Assembly: GCA_050117315.1 (NCBI GenBank)
Contig: JASFMY010000028.1
Span: 1-57,572 of the forward strand
Origin: JANQIV01 sp050117315
Lineage (GTDB): Bacteria; Bacteroidota; Ignavibacteria; Ignavibacteriales; Melioribacteraceae
Length of the DNA: 57,572 nt
Reading direction: 5' to 3'
Part shown: piece by piece, positions 9,644-17,950 of the stretch
How the letters are laid out: the number at the start of each line of letters is the position of its first letter
Position numbering within the stretch: the stretch's first letter is position 1
Made by a program: the position numbers and the translations under genes
Notes under the pieces: generated by a model
The model's database searches: none
The model's input: the letters and a program-made list of their open reading frames with translations, nothing else
Told to the model about the DNA's origin: nothing

Positions 9644-9885
9644 AACAGGTTCGTGATTTTTAATTAATCAATATAAATAAAGATAGATAAATATTTGCGT
9701 TGATTTAAAGTTTACTATTCTAAAATAATCTTATTATTTTCATTAATGGTGAGCAGAATATTGAGATTCTGTAGATATTACATGCAAAATTTACCTGCTT
9801 AGTTGTTTTGAGTTGATTTTTAGGCAAAAAAAAGAATTATTTTTAGTATGGAATTTGAAATAAACATGTTAAAAAGGAATAGTTG

Positions 9886-10410
9886 ATGAATACCGGGCAA
9901 ATGCTATTGACTGTCGGTGCAATAGTGCTGTTAACCCTTGTAATACTTAGAGTAAATAATAATAATTTAAGCTCTGATGTAGTTTTGCAACGGAGTAAAT
10001 ACGGTATTCTTGCTGTTTCATTAGCTACTTCTATTATAGAAGAAGCAAGCAGTAAAGCTTTTGATGAAATTACCGACAGCACAGGAATAGTACATACAGT
10101 ATGGCTAACGGATGTGAGTAACCTTGGCCCTGAATATGGTGAGACTTACCCCGACTTTGATGATTTTGATGATTTTAATGATTACCAAATAAATACAAAA
10201 GGAGACAGTACGTTTTTATCCGCTGAGTTTACAGGATTTTGTACAGTTGAATACGTTGATACAACAAATCTTGATGTAGCTTCGGCTTCTAAAACATGGC
10301 ATAAGAAATTGACAGTAACAGTCACAAGTGAATCAATGAAGGAGCTATATACAGGTGAGCCGGATACACTTGTTATGTCCACAATATTCAGCTATTGGTT
10401 TTATAGGTGA
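9886..10410 (+). CDS. Pilin-like single-TM exported protein, first of three
   Basis: About 174 residues: a very short N-terminus (MNTGQ), a hydrophobic helix (residues 6-21), then a polar, acidic, presumably extracytoplasmic domain. ATG 9886 is chosen because AAGGAAT at 9875-9881 precedes it; an in-frame TTG lies just upstream. The topology resembles a minor pilin, but there is no canonical Gly/Glu prepilin-peptidase site. It is followed after 3 bp and then 9 bp by two genes of the same architecture. I do not recognise a named family. Confidence 0.6.
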   Translation: MNTGQMLLTVGAIVLLTLVILRVNNNNLSSDVVLQRSKYGILAVSLATSIIEEASSKAFDEITDSTGIVHTVWLTDVSNLGPEYGETYPDFDDFDDFNDYQINTKGDSTFLSAEFTGFCTVEYVDTTNLDVASASKTWHKKLTVTVTSESMKELYTGEPDTLVMSTIFSYWFYR

Positions 10411-10413
10411 TAA

Positions 10414-11058
10414 ATGGGATTTAGTTCATTAATAGATATTATCGGTTCTACAATTATCGGATCAATGCTTCTCCTAATTTTGTGGAGAATGAATGATGCT
10501 GCGGTAGAAAACACATATACTTTTGGAAGCGAATTAATTGTTCAGCAAAATCTTGTTTCGGCTGTTGAGCTATTAGAATATGATTTTAGAAAAATAGGTT
10601 ACTGTAAAGAGTGGTCAGAAATCCCAGATCCGAGTAAAGCAATTATTGAAGCGGATTCCACTTCAATAAAATTTTTAACAGATGTAGCTGTCTCATCTGC
10701 AAATAAGGAAGGTGACGGTAATGTTGATACCCTTGAATATTATGTGGGGTCCACCTCGGAGTTGTCTGGGACGGGAAATCCAAGGGACTTTATGTTATAT
10801 AGAAAGGTAAACAGCGAATCTCCGACCGGAGCAAATCTGGGAGTCACAAAGTTCCATCTCAGTTATTTTGATGCTCTGGGAGATTCTATAACTACCTATC
10901 CTGTGCCTGTTCCAAGTGAAGTTTATACTCTTCAGATTGACTTAGTTATAGAAAATTCTTATCCGTTAACAAGTTTTGCTGATCCTGATTCTTCTATTTA
11001 CAACGTTGCATTTTGGAGACAGATAAGATTAGCGGCAAGAAATATAAGAAATAGATAG
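10414..11058 (+). CDS. PilW-like pilin-related protein, second of three
   Basis: The 214-residue protein has an N-terminal hydrophobic helix (about residues 5-23) and, at about 55-63, LEYDFRKIGY. That closely resembles the conserved stretch of PilW-type minor pilins, in which a leucine/aspartate/arginine helix precedes GY or GF. The rest is beta-rich and would lie outside the cytoplasm. No canonical prepilin cleavage site is seen. The tight spacing to both neighbours indicates one transcript and probably one complex. Confidence 0.55.
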   Translation: MGFSSLIDIIGSTIIGSMLLLILWRMNDAAVENTYTFGSELIVQQNLVSAVELLEYDFRKIGYCKEWSEIPDPSKAIIEADSTSIKFLTDVAVSSANKEGDGNVDTLEYYVGSTSELSGTGNPRDFMLYRKVNSESPTGANLGVTKFHLSYFDALGDSITTYPVPVPSEVYTLQIDLVIENSYPLTSFADPDSSIYNVAFWRQIRLAARNIRNR

Positions 11059-11067
11059 AGATTAACA

Positions 11068-12399
11068 ATGGGTGGAAAAGCTTCAATTTTATTAGTACTC
11101 GGTTTTAGTTTGATTTTTTTAATAGTCGGTAATAATTTCAGTGGTATAACAACAAGAGCAGTTGATAATTTTGCTGATTATTATGATTCAACGATGGCTT
11201 ATAATATCGCAGTAAGCGGGACTAATATTCTTGCAAATAAATTTTTTATTGATTCCAATTTACCCGATAAAAGCGATACAATGAGCTTTCAGGGGGGATT
11301 GATAACTTATACCTTCAGTACTTCGGGAACATATAGTAACGTAAAAGAAATTGAAGTAATAGGAACTTTCGGCGACATTTCAAAGACCATAAAGGTATAT
11401 TTGCAGCCAAGTAAATTTTCCAAATTTGCTTATTTCTCTGTTATTGAAGGAAATATTTGGTGGAAATCACAGGATACCGTTTGGGGGCCTATGCATGTTC
11501 AGGAGGATTTACAAGTTTCCGGTAGTCCGGTCTTCATGGGGAAAACATCTTCCAAAAATGGTATAACCTACGATAATGGACCAGGTATAGACGACCCCAA
11601 ATTTTACGGTGGTTATACTTCAGGTGTTGATATGGATTTGGCAATCGATGGAATTGAATATTTAGATAGTGCTGCCGTGGCAGGAGGCAAACAGATTGAC
11701 GTAATTTCAGATTCTACAGCTACGGATACGGTCTATATAACTTTTCAAAGCGACAGCGTCAATGTGAAATACGGTGCAAACGAACCAGATTCGACATACC
11801 TTTCTTCTGATTATGCCCCGAACGGAGTAATAATGGCAAAAGGTCTTACAGTACGTATACAAGGCACAGTTAGCGGCCAATATACTGTTGCTACTATTCC
11901 AGTATACCATGCGGAGGTAAAAGTTTGGGGGTGTACACGATGGAAGTGGTGGGGATGTCAAAGATACGGTTGGGTAACTCAAAGCTATGCCTATTATTCA
12001 GGGGGTGATGTTTTTATTGATGACGACATAGTATATGAAAGTGATCCAAGAACTAATCCTTCTTCCTCTGACCTTTTAGGCATAGTTGCAGATGGTGATA
12101 TTATGATTACCAATAATTCTGCTAACAACTCTGATATTAATATTCATGCTGCGCTATATAGTCAGAATGGAGGTTTTGGGGCAGAAGATTATAGTTCGAG
12201 ACCCATTTCAGGGGATATTAATCTTCTTGGCGGAGTTGTACAGTATGAAAGAAAAGCGGTCGGGACTTTCAATTCTACCACACAAACAAATATATCCGGT
12301 TTTAGTAAAAAGTATAAATATGATGATAGACTTTTACTCGTTTCGCCGCCCAGTTTTCCGGGAACCGGTTCTTTTGAAATTGTTTCGTGGTTTGAATAA
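11068..12399 (+). CDS. Large exported protein of the pilin-like cassette (PilX/DUF4900-like)
   Basis: The 443-residue protein has an N-terminal hydrophobic helix (about residues 6-22) without a cleavage signature, then a long beta-rich domain. Its C-terminal third (SGDINLLGGVVQYERKA) recalls DUF4900-type proteins seen beside minor pilins. At about residues 285-300 there is an unusual aromatic patch with two cysteines (WGCTRWKWWGCQRYGW), a possible disulfide loop. It is the third gene of the cassette, 9 bp behind the second. The function is probably surface or secretion related; the family assignment is tentative. Confidence 0.55.
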   Translation: MGGKASILLVLGFSLIFLIVGNNFSGITTRAVDNFADYYDSTMAYNIAVSGTNILANKFFIDSNLPDKSDTMSFQGGLITYTFSTSGTYSNVKEIEVIGTFGDISKTIKVYLQPSKFSKFAYFSVIEGNIWWKSQDTVWGPMHVQEDLQVSGSPVFMGKTSSKNGITYDNGPGIDDPKFYGGYTSGVDMDLAIDGIEYLDSAAVAGGKQIDVISDSTATDTVYITFQSDSVNVKYGANEPDSTYLSSDYAPNGVIMAKGLTVRIQGTVSGQYTVATIPVYHAEVKVWGCTRWKWWGCQRYGWVTQSYAYYSGGDVFIDDDIVYESDPRTNPSSSDLLGIVADGDIMITNNSANNSDINIHAALYSQNGGFGAEDYSSRPISGDINLLGGVVQYERKAVGTFNSTTQTNISGFSKKYKYDDRLLLVSPPSFPGTGSFEIVSWFE

Positions 12400-12403
12400 A
12401 AAA

Positions 12404-13315
12404 TTAGTCTAATAAATCCTTTAAAGCTTTTTTCAGATTTGTGTAACTAAACTCAAAACCAAGCCCCAAGGTTTTTTGGGGTTTTACTTTTGCTCCTTTT
12501 GATACAACTTCGGCAGCTTCACCTATAACTAATTTAACCATAAAAGCTGGCACCGAGAAAAAAGAAGGTTTGTTTAATACATTTCCAAGAGTTTTTGTAA
12601 ACTCTTTCATTGTAACAGCTCCGGTAGATACGCCGTTTATTGCACCTTTTACATTTTCATTATCTATTGCATATAAAAATAAATCTACAAGGTCGTCAAT
12701 ATGTATCCATGGGACCCATTGTTTACCCGAACCTATTTTACCGCCTACAAAAAGCTTAAACGGGATTTGCATTTTAGCCAGTGCACCTTCATTTTTGTTA
12801 AGCACAACACCTATTCTTATACTTACTCTTCGTACATTATAAGCCTCTACCAGTGCAGCAGTTTTTTCCCAATCGTTAACGAGGGTTGACATAAAACTAT
12901 TTCCCGGAGGAGAATCCTCCGTAAATTCCGAATTGAAATTACCGTTAACATAATAACCGATTGCAGATGCACATATAAATGATTTCGGTTTTACTTTAGT
13001 TTTTTCAATTGCATCTATCAGCATTTTTGTGGTTTTAATTCTGCTGTCGTAAAGAATTTTTTTAAATTCTTCATTCCATCTCCTGGATAAAACATTTTCC
13101 CCGGCAAGATGAACCACGGAATCTGCGGCTTCTAATTTTAAAGCTAAGTCATTATGTGACCATTTAACTATTTCTACACGGTTGGAGAAGCAATTAAATG
13201 CTTTGCGTGATGATCTTGAAATTACGGTGACATTATCACCGCGGCTTAACAGCTTATTGGTAATTTTTTTGCCTATTAAACCGGTAGCCCCGGTTATAAT
13301 AATTTTTTTTGACAT
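12404..13315 (-). CDS. TIGR01777-family NAD-dependent epimerase-like oxidoreductase (YfcH-like)
   Basis: The 303-residue protein has an extended SDR fold. It starts with the nucleotide-binding motif GATGLIGKKI (residues 8-17), continues with VVHLAGENV (about 67-75) and WVPWIHIDDLVDLF (about 200-213), and ends in the DUF1731-like C-terminus containing KVKPQKTLGLGFEF. This is the YfcH/TIGR01777 group, whose physiological substrate is unknown. It converges with the pilin-like cassette (4 bp between stops) and lies 1 bp downstream of the LysE gene on the same strand, so those two are co-transcribed. Confidence 0.85.
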   Translation of the reverse strand: MSKKIIITGATGLIGKKITNKLLSRGDNVTVISRSSRKAFNCFSNRVEIVKWSHNDLALKLEAADSVVHLAGENVLSRRWNEEFKKILYDSRIKTTKMLIDAIEKTKVKPKSFICASAIGYYVNGNFNSEFTEDSPPGNSFMSTLVNDWEKTAALVEAYNVRRVSIRIGVVLNKNEGALAKMQIPFKLFVGGKIGSGKQWVPWIHIDDLVDLFLYAIDNENVKGAINGVSTGAVTMKEFTKTLGNVLNKPSFFSVPAFMVKLVIGEAAEVVSKGAKVKPQKTLGLGFEFSYTNLKKALKDLLD

Positions 13316-13316
13316 T

Positions 13317-13949
13317 TTAACTTTCTTCAGATAGTGCTAAACTTATGCCCAAACTTATAAATACTATTCCGCTAAACCAGGATTGTATTTTTTGGACTTT
13401 ACCGTTTTTATTCAACAATCCGCTTACTTTGTCGGCTAAAAAAGCAACGATGCTGTTAACTATTGTTCCTGTTGTATCGAAAAGCAATCCTAAGAAAATT
13501 ATTTGAAGAGTTAGATCTCCTGATTCCGGATTGGTGAATTGCGGAAGAAAAGCCAAAAAGAATAATGCGACTTTTGGATTTAAAATATTTGTTAAACATC
13601 CCTGCAAATATATTTTTGAAAGAGATTGAGTTTTAGGTCGGGCAGTTTTGGATTCCGTTTTTTTATCAATTATTGCCTTGAAACCCAGATAGACCAAGTA
13701 CCCGGCGCCTATCCACTTTACAACTTCAAATGCAGTAGCCGAATACATCAAAATAGTTGAGAGCCCTAAAGCTGCAGCAAGAATATGAAAAAAAGTTCCC
13801 GTACCGATTCCTAACGCAGATAGTATTCCTGCTTTCCTTCCTTGCGAAGCACTGCGGGTTGCAACATAAATCATATCCGGGCCCGGAGTAAGATTTAATA
13901 GAATCCCTGCAGCCATAAACAGCATTAACTGATCAATTTGAATATACAC
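13317..13949 (-). CDS. LysE/RhtB family amino-acid exporter
   Basis: About 210 residues with six hydrophobic segments and the family signature LLNLTPGPDMIYVATRS near the N-terminus, typical of LysE/RhtB exporters of amino acids or homoserine lactones. GTG 13949 is preferred because a GAGGG element lies 4-5 bases upstream and the protein then has the normal short N-terminus. An upstream in-frame ATG at 14006 would add 19 residues and is the alternative. The substrate is not predictable. Confidence 0.8.
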   Translation of the reverse strand: MYIQIDQLMLFMAAGILLNLTPGPDMIYVATRSASQGRKAGILSALGIGTGTFFHILAAALGLSTILMYSATAFEVVKWIGAGYLVYLGFKAIIDKKTESKTARPKTQSLSKIYLQGCLTNILNPKVALFFLAFLPQFTNPESGDLTLQIIFLGLLFDTTGTIVNSIVAFLADKVSGLLNKNGKVQKIQSWFSGIVFISLGISLALSEES

Positions 13950-14082
13950 TACACCCTCGGGGAGAAGAGATTTATCAAGTAAGACTAATGTACAATTAAT
14001 ATACATTATTAATCAATAACCAAAGTAAAATTTGTTAAGAATTAATCTCTTCAATATATTGGGCTCAAAAAAACGGGGACTT

Positions 14083-14562
14083 ATGTTGAACATCCTTTTT
14101 GTATGTATGGGTAATATTTGCAGATCACCAAGTGCAGAAGCAGTGATGAATAAATTAATTGATAATGAAGAATTGTCTGACAAAATTAAATGCGACTCGG
14201 CAGGAACAATCGGTTTTCACGAAGGGGAACCTGCAGATTCACGAATGAAAAACCATGCGTTAAAAAGAGGATACGATTTAACAAGTACTGCACGTCAATT
14301 TAGAATTGAAGATTTTGAAAACTTTGATTACATAATTGTAATGGATCAAAACAATTACAGTGATATTATAGCACAGGATATTGAAGAAAAGTATACAGAT
14401 AAAGTCTCTCTTATGACGTCATATTGCAGTAACCATAATGAAAAGGAAGTGCCGGATCCTTATTACGGCGGATCGGCGGGATTTGAAAAGGTATTGGATT
14501 TATTGGAAGATGCAGGTAAAGGTCTATTAAAAGAAATAAAAAAGGTTAATCCGCAGTTCTAA
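14083..14562 (+). CDS. Low-molecular-weight protein tyrosine phosphatase
   Basis: The 159-residue protein begins with the P-loop FVCMGNICRSPSAE (CX5R, Cys nucleophile near residue 8). It ends with the general-acid loop VPDPYYGG, both diagnostic of LMW-PTP. Start 14083 has GGGGA four bases upstream; an upstream in-frame TTG at 14032 would add a non-conserved extension. In bacteria these enzymes often act on tyrosine kinases of exopolysaccharide export, but no such kinase is in the window. It diverges from the LysE gene. Confidence 0.9.
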   Translation: MLNILFVCMGNICRSPSAEAVMNKLIDNEELSDKIKCDSAGTIGFHEGEPADSRMKNHALKRGYDLTSTARQFRIEDFENFDYIIVMDQNNYSDIIAQDIEEKYTDKVSLMTSYCSNHNEKEVPDPYYGGSAGFEKVLDLLEDAGKGLLKEIKKVNPQF

Positions 14563-14610
14563 TAGATTTATTTTATCACTCGCCTATTATATATGTATTG
14601 TAGGGCGCGT

Positions 14611-15653
14611 TTATTTTATTGAATAATTGGTACCGGGTCCTTTTCCATATTTTTCAATTAAGTTTTTCTTAATCAATTCAGGTCAAATTCGTTTTACTGT
14701 TGGTTTTGGTATCTCAAGCTTTTTAGCAATATCACCCGATTTACAGCCCGGATTATTTTCTATAAATGTCAAAATGGATTTTTCTCTCGGAGATAATTTA
14801 GTCTCTAAACCTATACTTTCAAGTTTCAGCATTAATTGTTTTTGGATATTGCCTAGAGCATCAAAAAAAAACTTGATCCATTCGGTGACATCTTCATTTG
14901 GTCTTTGTGTTTGGCAACTCCTTAAAATTCTGTAATATCCAGTCTTTCTGCTTTCAATCTCGTGCTCAAAATTTACATATTGAATCCATTTTGTATCCAT
15001 GTTTAAGCAAAAGTAATGTTGATATTAGCCGGCTTAACCTTCCGTTACCATCTTGAAAGGGGTGAACACTCACAAATTCATATGCAAACAATGCGCATTT
15101 AACCAAAGGATGTGTTTCGTTATCATTTGAGTACCAGTCCAGCAACACCCGCATAGCATTCTTGGGTTTAATATCCAGCCTCTGTCGTCTGAAATATTAT
15201 TTGCCGTGTTCCGTCCGGCAATTTGGCTTCTACAGCATTGCTGTGTTGTTTATAATCACCTTTATGCCATTCGTCTTTTTTACTGTGCTTCAACAAAATA
15301 TTATGCAGGTTTTTCAAACTACTCTCTGTAACCGGAATATCTTTATAAGATTTTGAGATCAAATCTAATGTTTCATAGTATCCTACAACTTCTTGAGAAT
15401 CTCTATCAACTAATTTTGTAATGTCAATTTCCTTCAATAATACTTCAACTTCCTCGTCAGACATCTTTGAACCTTCAATCCTTGTTGATGCCCCAACACT
15501 TCGTACTGTTGCAATCATTTTCAATTGTTTAAGACTTTGTCCTTCCTTTTTTTCAATCGAAACCCAGGATGTATCAAACCTATCAATCTGGCTTATCAGC
15601 CGGATTAATTCCCAGTTAATGTTTAGCTTAAAAGTATGTACTCTATTTTCCAT
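14611..15653 (-). pseudogene. Fic/DOC-family AMPylase gene, multiply disrupted
   Basis: When reassembled this is a class II Fic protein of about 345 residues. It has an N-terminal inhibitory helix (STRIEG), the catalytic motif HPFQDGNGRLSR (about 15036-15066) and a C-terminal winged-helix domain. Three lesions break it: a frameshift at about 15171-15180 (GCTGGATATTAA region), a one-base excess in the A4 run at 14989-14992 (minus strand), and an in-frame TGA at 14683-14685. After that TGA the homologous C-terminus (GKGPGTNYSIK) continues to TAA at 14611. A true pseudogene is likely because a nonsense codon accompanies the shifts. Confidence 0.8.
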
Positions 15654-15687
15654 AGTCCAAATATACTAAAATATATTGAATCAATTT

Positions 15688-15760
15688 GATACGATATGAT
15701 TCGTTTTTATTCGATAATAATACGAAAATAGTGATACGATATGAGCTTAATTTATACGAT
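15688..15760. promoter_or_regulatory. Repeated GATACGATATGA motifs upstream of the Fic gene
   Basis: The 12-mer GATACGATATGA occurs at 15688-15699 and again, identical and in the same orientation, at 15733-15744. A shorter related ATACGAT lies at 15754-15760. The copies start 45 bp apart, about four helical turns, in the intergenic space (15654-15932) between the divergent Fic pseudogene and the kinase gene. The placement suggests a binding site for a regulator, perhaps of the former Fic locus. No regulator is encoded nearby; this is inference. Confidence 0.35.
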
Positions 15761-15932
15761 GTGGTGTGTGTTTCTAATGCATAATCTGGGTTCATAGTAT
15801 GTATGACGCACAACTCCTTAATAAACGCTTTGCGTTTATTACAAATTTATGCTAAAATATTATGTTTTTTTGAGCAAACTAATAATGACAGTATGATAAA
15901 ATAAGATATAAATAAATTAAAATTCATACAAC

Positions 15933-16778
15933 ATGCATAACCTCGAAGAAATACTAAACGAAAAAATTATCACCAACACCTCACTTGGCGGCGGCTGTAT
16001 AGCCGATTCACGGAAAATAAAAACCGAATCAGGGAAAGAATATTTTGTGAAATCATATTCCGGCAGCGGAAATAATATTCTGCAAAACGAAGCCAACGGG
16101 TTAAAAGAATTAGGCATATCCGGTGCAATTAGAATTCCGCAGGTTATATACTTTGACAATGAGATATTAATTTTGGAGTACATTAAAACAGGGTCAAGGA
16201 AAAGTAATTTCTCGGAAATTTTCGGGCAGCAGTTTGCCGAGATGCACAAAACGACTTCTGAGAAATACGGTTTTTTTGAAGACAATTTTATTGGCGCAAC
16301 GCCTCAAAAAAACCTGCCTCTAAAAGAAAACTGGACGGAATTCTATTTAGAGAACCGTTTGATATTCCAATTCAAACTTGCAGAAAGAAACGGTTATGTT
16401 GATTCCCGATTCAGAGAGTTGTTTAGTAAATTTGAAAAAATAGTTCCGTCTCTAATTGAAGGAAGTGAAGAAAAACCGACATTGCTGCACGGCGATTTAT
16501 GGAGCGGTAATTACATGGTTGATGAAAACGGCGATCCGGTTTTAATTGATCCTGCTGTTTATTACGGGCACCGTGAAGCTGATTTGGGCATGACAAGATT
16601 ATTCGGCGGTTTTGATTCAAGATTTTACAGCGCTTACAATGAAGCCTATCCTTTGCCTGCCGGCTGGGAAGAAAGGATTGATCTGTATAAATTTTATCAC
16701 GTAATAAACCACTTAAATTTATTTGGAACAGGTTATCTTTCCCAAACTCTCTCAATAATGAAATCATACTTAAGATGA
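15933..16778 (+). CDS. Fructosamine kinase family protein
   Basis: The 281-residue protein of the aminoglycoside-phosphotransferase/choline-kinase fold carries the fructosamine kinase opening SLGGGCIADSRKI (residues 17-29), an ATP-binding Lys in YFVKSYSG and the catalytic loop LLHGDLWSGNYM (about 185-196). A metal-binding Asp follows in LIDPAVYYGHREADLG. These enzymes phosphorylate ketosamines, initiating protein deglycation. The length is normal and all catalytic residues are present. Monocistronic. Confidence 0.9.
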   Translation: MHNLEEILNEKIITNTSLGGGCIADSRKIKTESGKEYFVKSYSGSGNNILQNEANGLKELGISGAIRIPQVIYFDNEILILEYIKTGSRKSNFSEIFGQQFAEMHKTTSEKYGFFEDNFIGATPQKNLPLKENWTEFYLENRLIFQFKLAERNGYVDSRFRELFSKFEKIVPSLIEGSEEKPTLLHGDLWSGNYMVDENGDPVLIDPAVYYGHREADLGMTRLFGGFDSRFYSAYNEAYPLPAGWEERIDLYKFYHVINHLNLFGTGYLSQTLSIMKSYLR

Positions 16779-16804
16779 AAAAGACCCATAAAGATTCTGA
16801 ATGG

Positions 16805-16887
16805 AACGCGGATTATTATGATCATAATAACTTAAACGGATTTAATCTTTATCATAATTAATCATAACCATCATGATAATCTGTGTT
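16805..16887. repeat. Intergenic palindromic repeat, copy 1 (AACGCGGATTATTATGAT type)
   Basis: The arm at 16805-16822 is matched in inverse orientation at 16870-16887 (15 of 18 positions). The loop is AT-rich with repeated ATCATAAT words. The related sequence at 20386-20431 shares AACGCRGAT and TTATGAT words, so this is a recurrent intergenic element rather than a gene-specific terminator. It lies between the fructosamine kinase and methyltransferase genes. Confidence 0.45.
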
Positions 16888-17004
16888 CTATTCTCTTTTC
16901 AATATCTCTGAAAGATTTTATACTTATAAATAAGGCCACATAAAACTTTGCTTATAAAAAATACTTAACCTATTTTTCCAAATTCAAATTTGAAGGTAAA
17001 TTAA

Positions 17005-17805
17005 ATGGCTGAAGAATTTTACAGAAATGCAAAGGCTTACGATATAGCATTCCAGGATAGGGAATTTGATGTTGAATGTGATTTTCTTGAATGGTGTCTT
17101 AAGAATCACGGGAAAGTAAAGAAATCGAAATTAAAAGATAAATCATTTTTGGAACTTGCCTGCGGACCCGCAAGACATGCAAGGGAAATGAATAAAAGGG
17201 GATGGACATCTTATGCTCTGGACCTTTCTAAAGAAATGGTTGAGTTTGCAGAAAGCGAAGCCGAAACTGAAAACCTCAAGATCACCGGCATTGTTGGGGA
17301 TATGACAAAGTATAAATTAAAAAACAAAGTCATGTTAACCTCCACATTAATGGAAAGTATTTCACACCTTGTTACAAATAAACAAATGATATCGCACTTT
17401 AAATCGGTTGCAAAAAATCTCGTAAGCGGAGGCATCTACGTAATTGAAGCTTCTCACCCGCAGTTTTTTTTCCCGGATGAAGAAGCAAACACCTGGGAAT
17501 CTAAGGAAGGAGATACAAAAGTGGAAATTACATTCGGCGTTCCTTCGGACAAGTATAATACAGTTACCCAGCAATGGCTTACAACAACCAAAATGAAAAT
17601 AACGGAAGGTAAAAATCCTGCAAGAGTAAGCGAAACAAAAACTCCTCTAAGATGGTATTTGGCGCAGGAATTAAAAGCATTAATTGAGTTAAGCGGTTCC
17701 TTCGATAAATATTGGTTTTACGGCAGTTTGTATTATCTGCCGCCAAAAGAACTGGACGAATCTGAAGAATCTGATTCAATGGTTGTTGTTTTAAGAGCCA
17801 AATAA
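17005..17805 (+). CDS. Class I SAM-dependent methyltransferase
   Basis: The 266-residue protein has motif I FLELACGPARHAREM (about residues 48-62), an acidic motif II residue in YALDLSKEMVEFAE (about 71-84) and an aspartate in GDMTKY (about 98). This is the seven-strand methyltransferase fold of the Methyltransf_25 type. The substrate is unknown. It is a single gene with 145 bp of uninformative AT-rich sequence before the next start. Confidence 0.85.
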   Translation: MAEEFYRNAKAYDIAFQDREFDVECDFLEWCLKNHGKVKKSKLKDKSFLELACGPARHAREMNKRGWTSYALDLSKEMVEFAESEAETENLKITGIVGDMTKYKLKNKVMLTSTLMESISHLVTNKQMISHFKSVAKNLVSGGIYVIEASHPQFFFPDEEANTWESKEGDTKVEITFGVPSDKYNTVTQQWLTTTKMKITEGKNPARVSETKTPLRWYLAQELKALIELSGSFDKYWFYGSLYYLPPKELDESEESDSMVVVLRAK

Positions 17806-17950
17806 TTTCTCTGCGTCTAAAATTTACTACGACTCATTCACAATTTTGTACATTACTTATATTTGGGGCGTATTTTTTTTAAATAATTTATTGTTTTAAT
17901 GGCATTGTAATTGATCTTAAGGTTGTTTTTATCAAATAGGGGGAACATAA

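Noticed and set aside
14627..14935. Plus-strand 102-residue ORF
   Set aside because: It is antisense to the winged-helix end of the Fic pseudogene and has no protein features.
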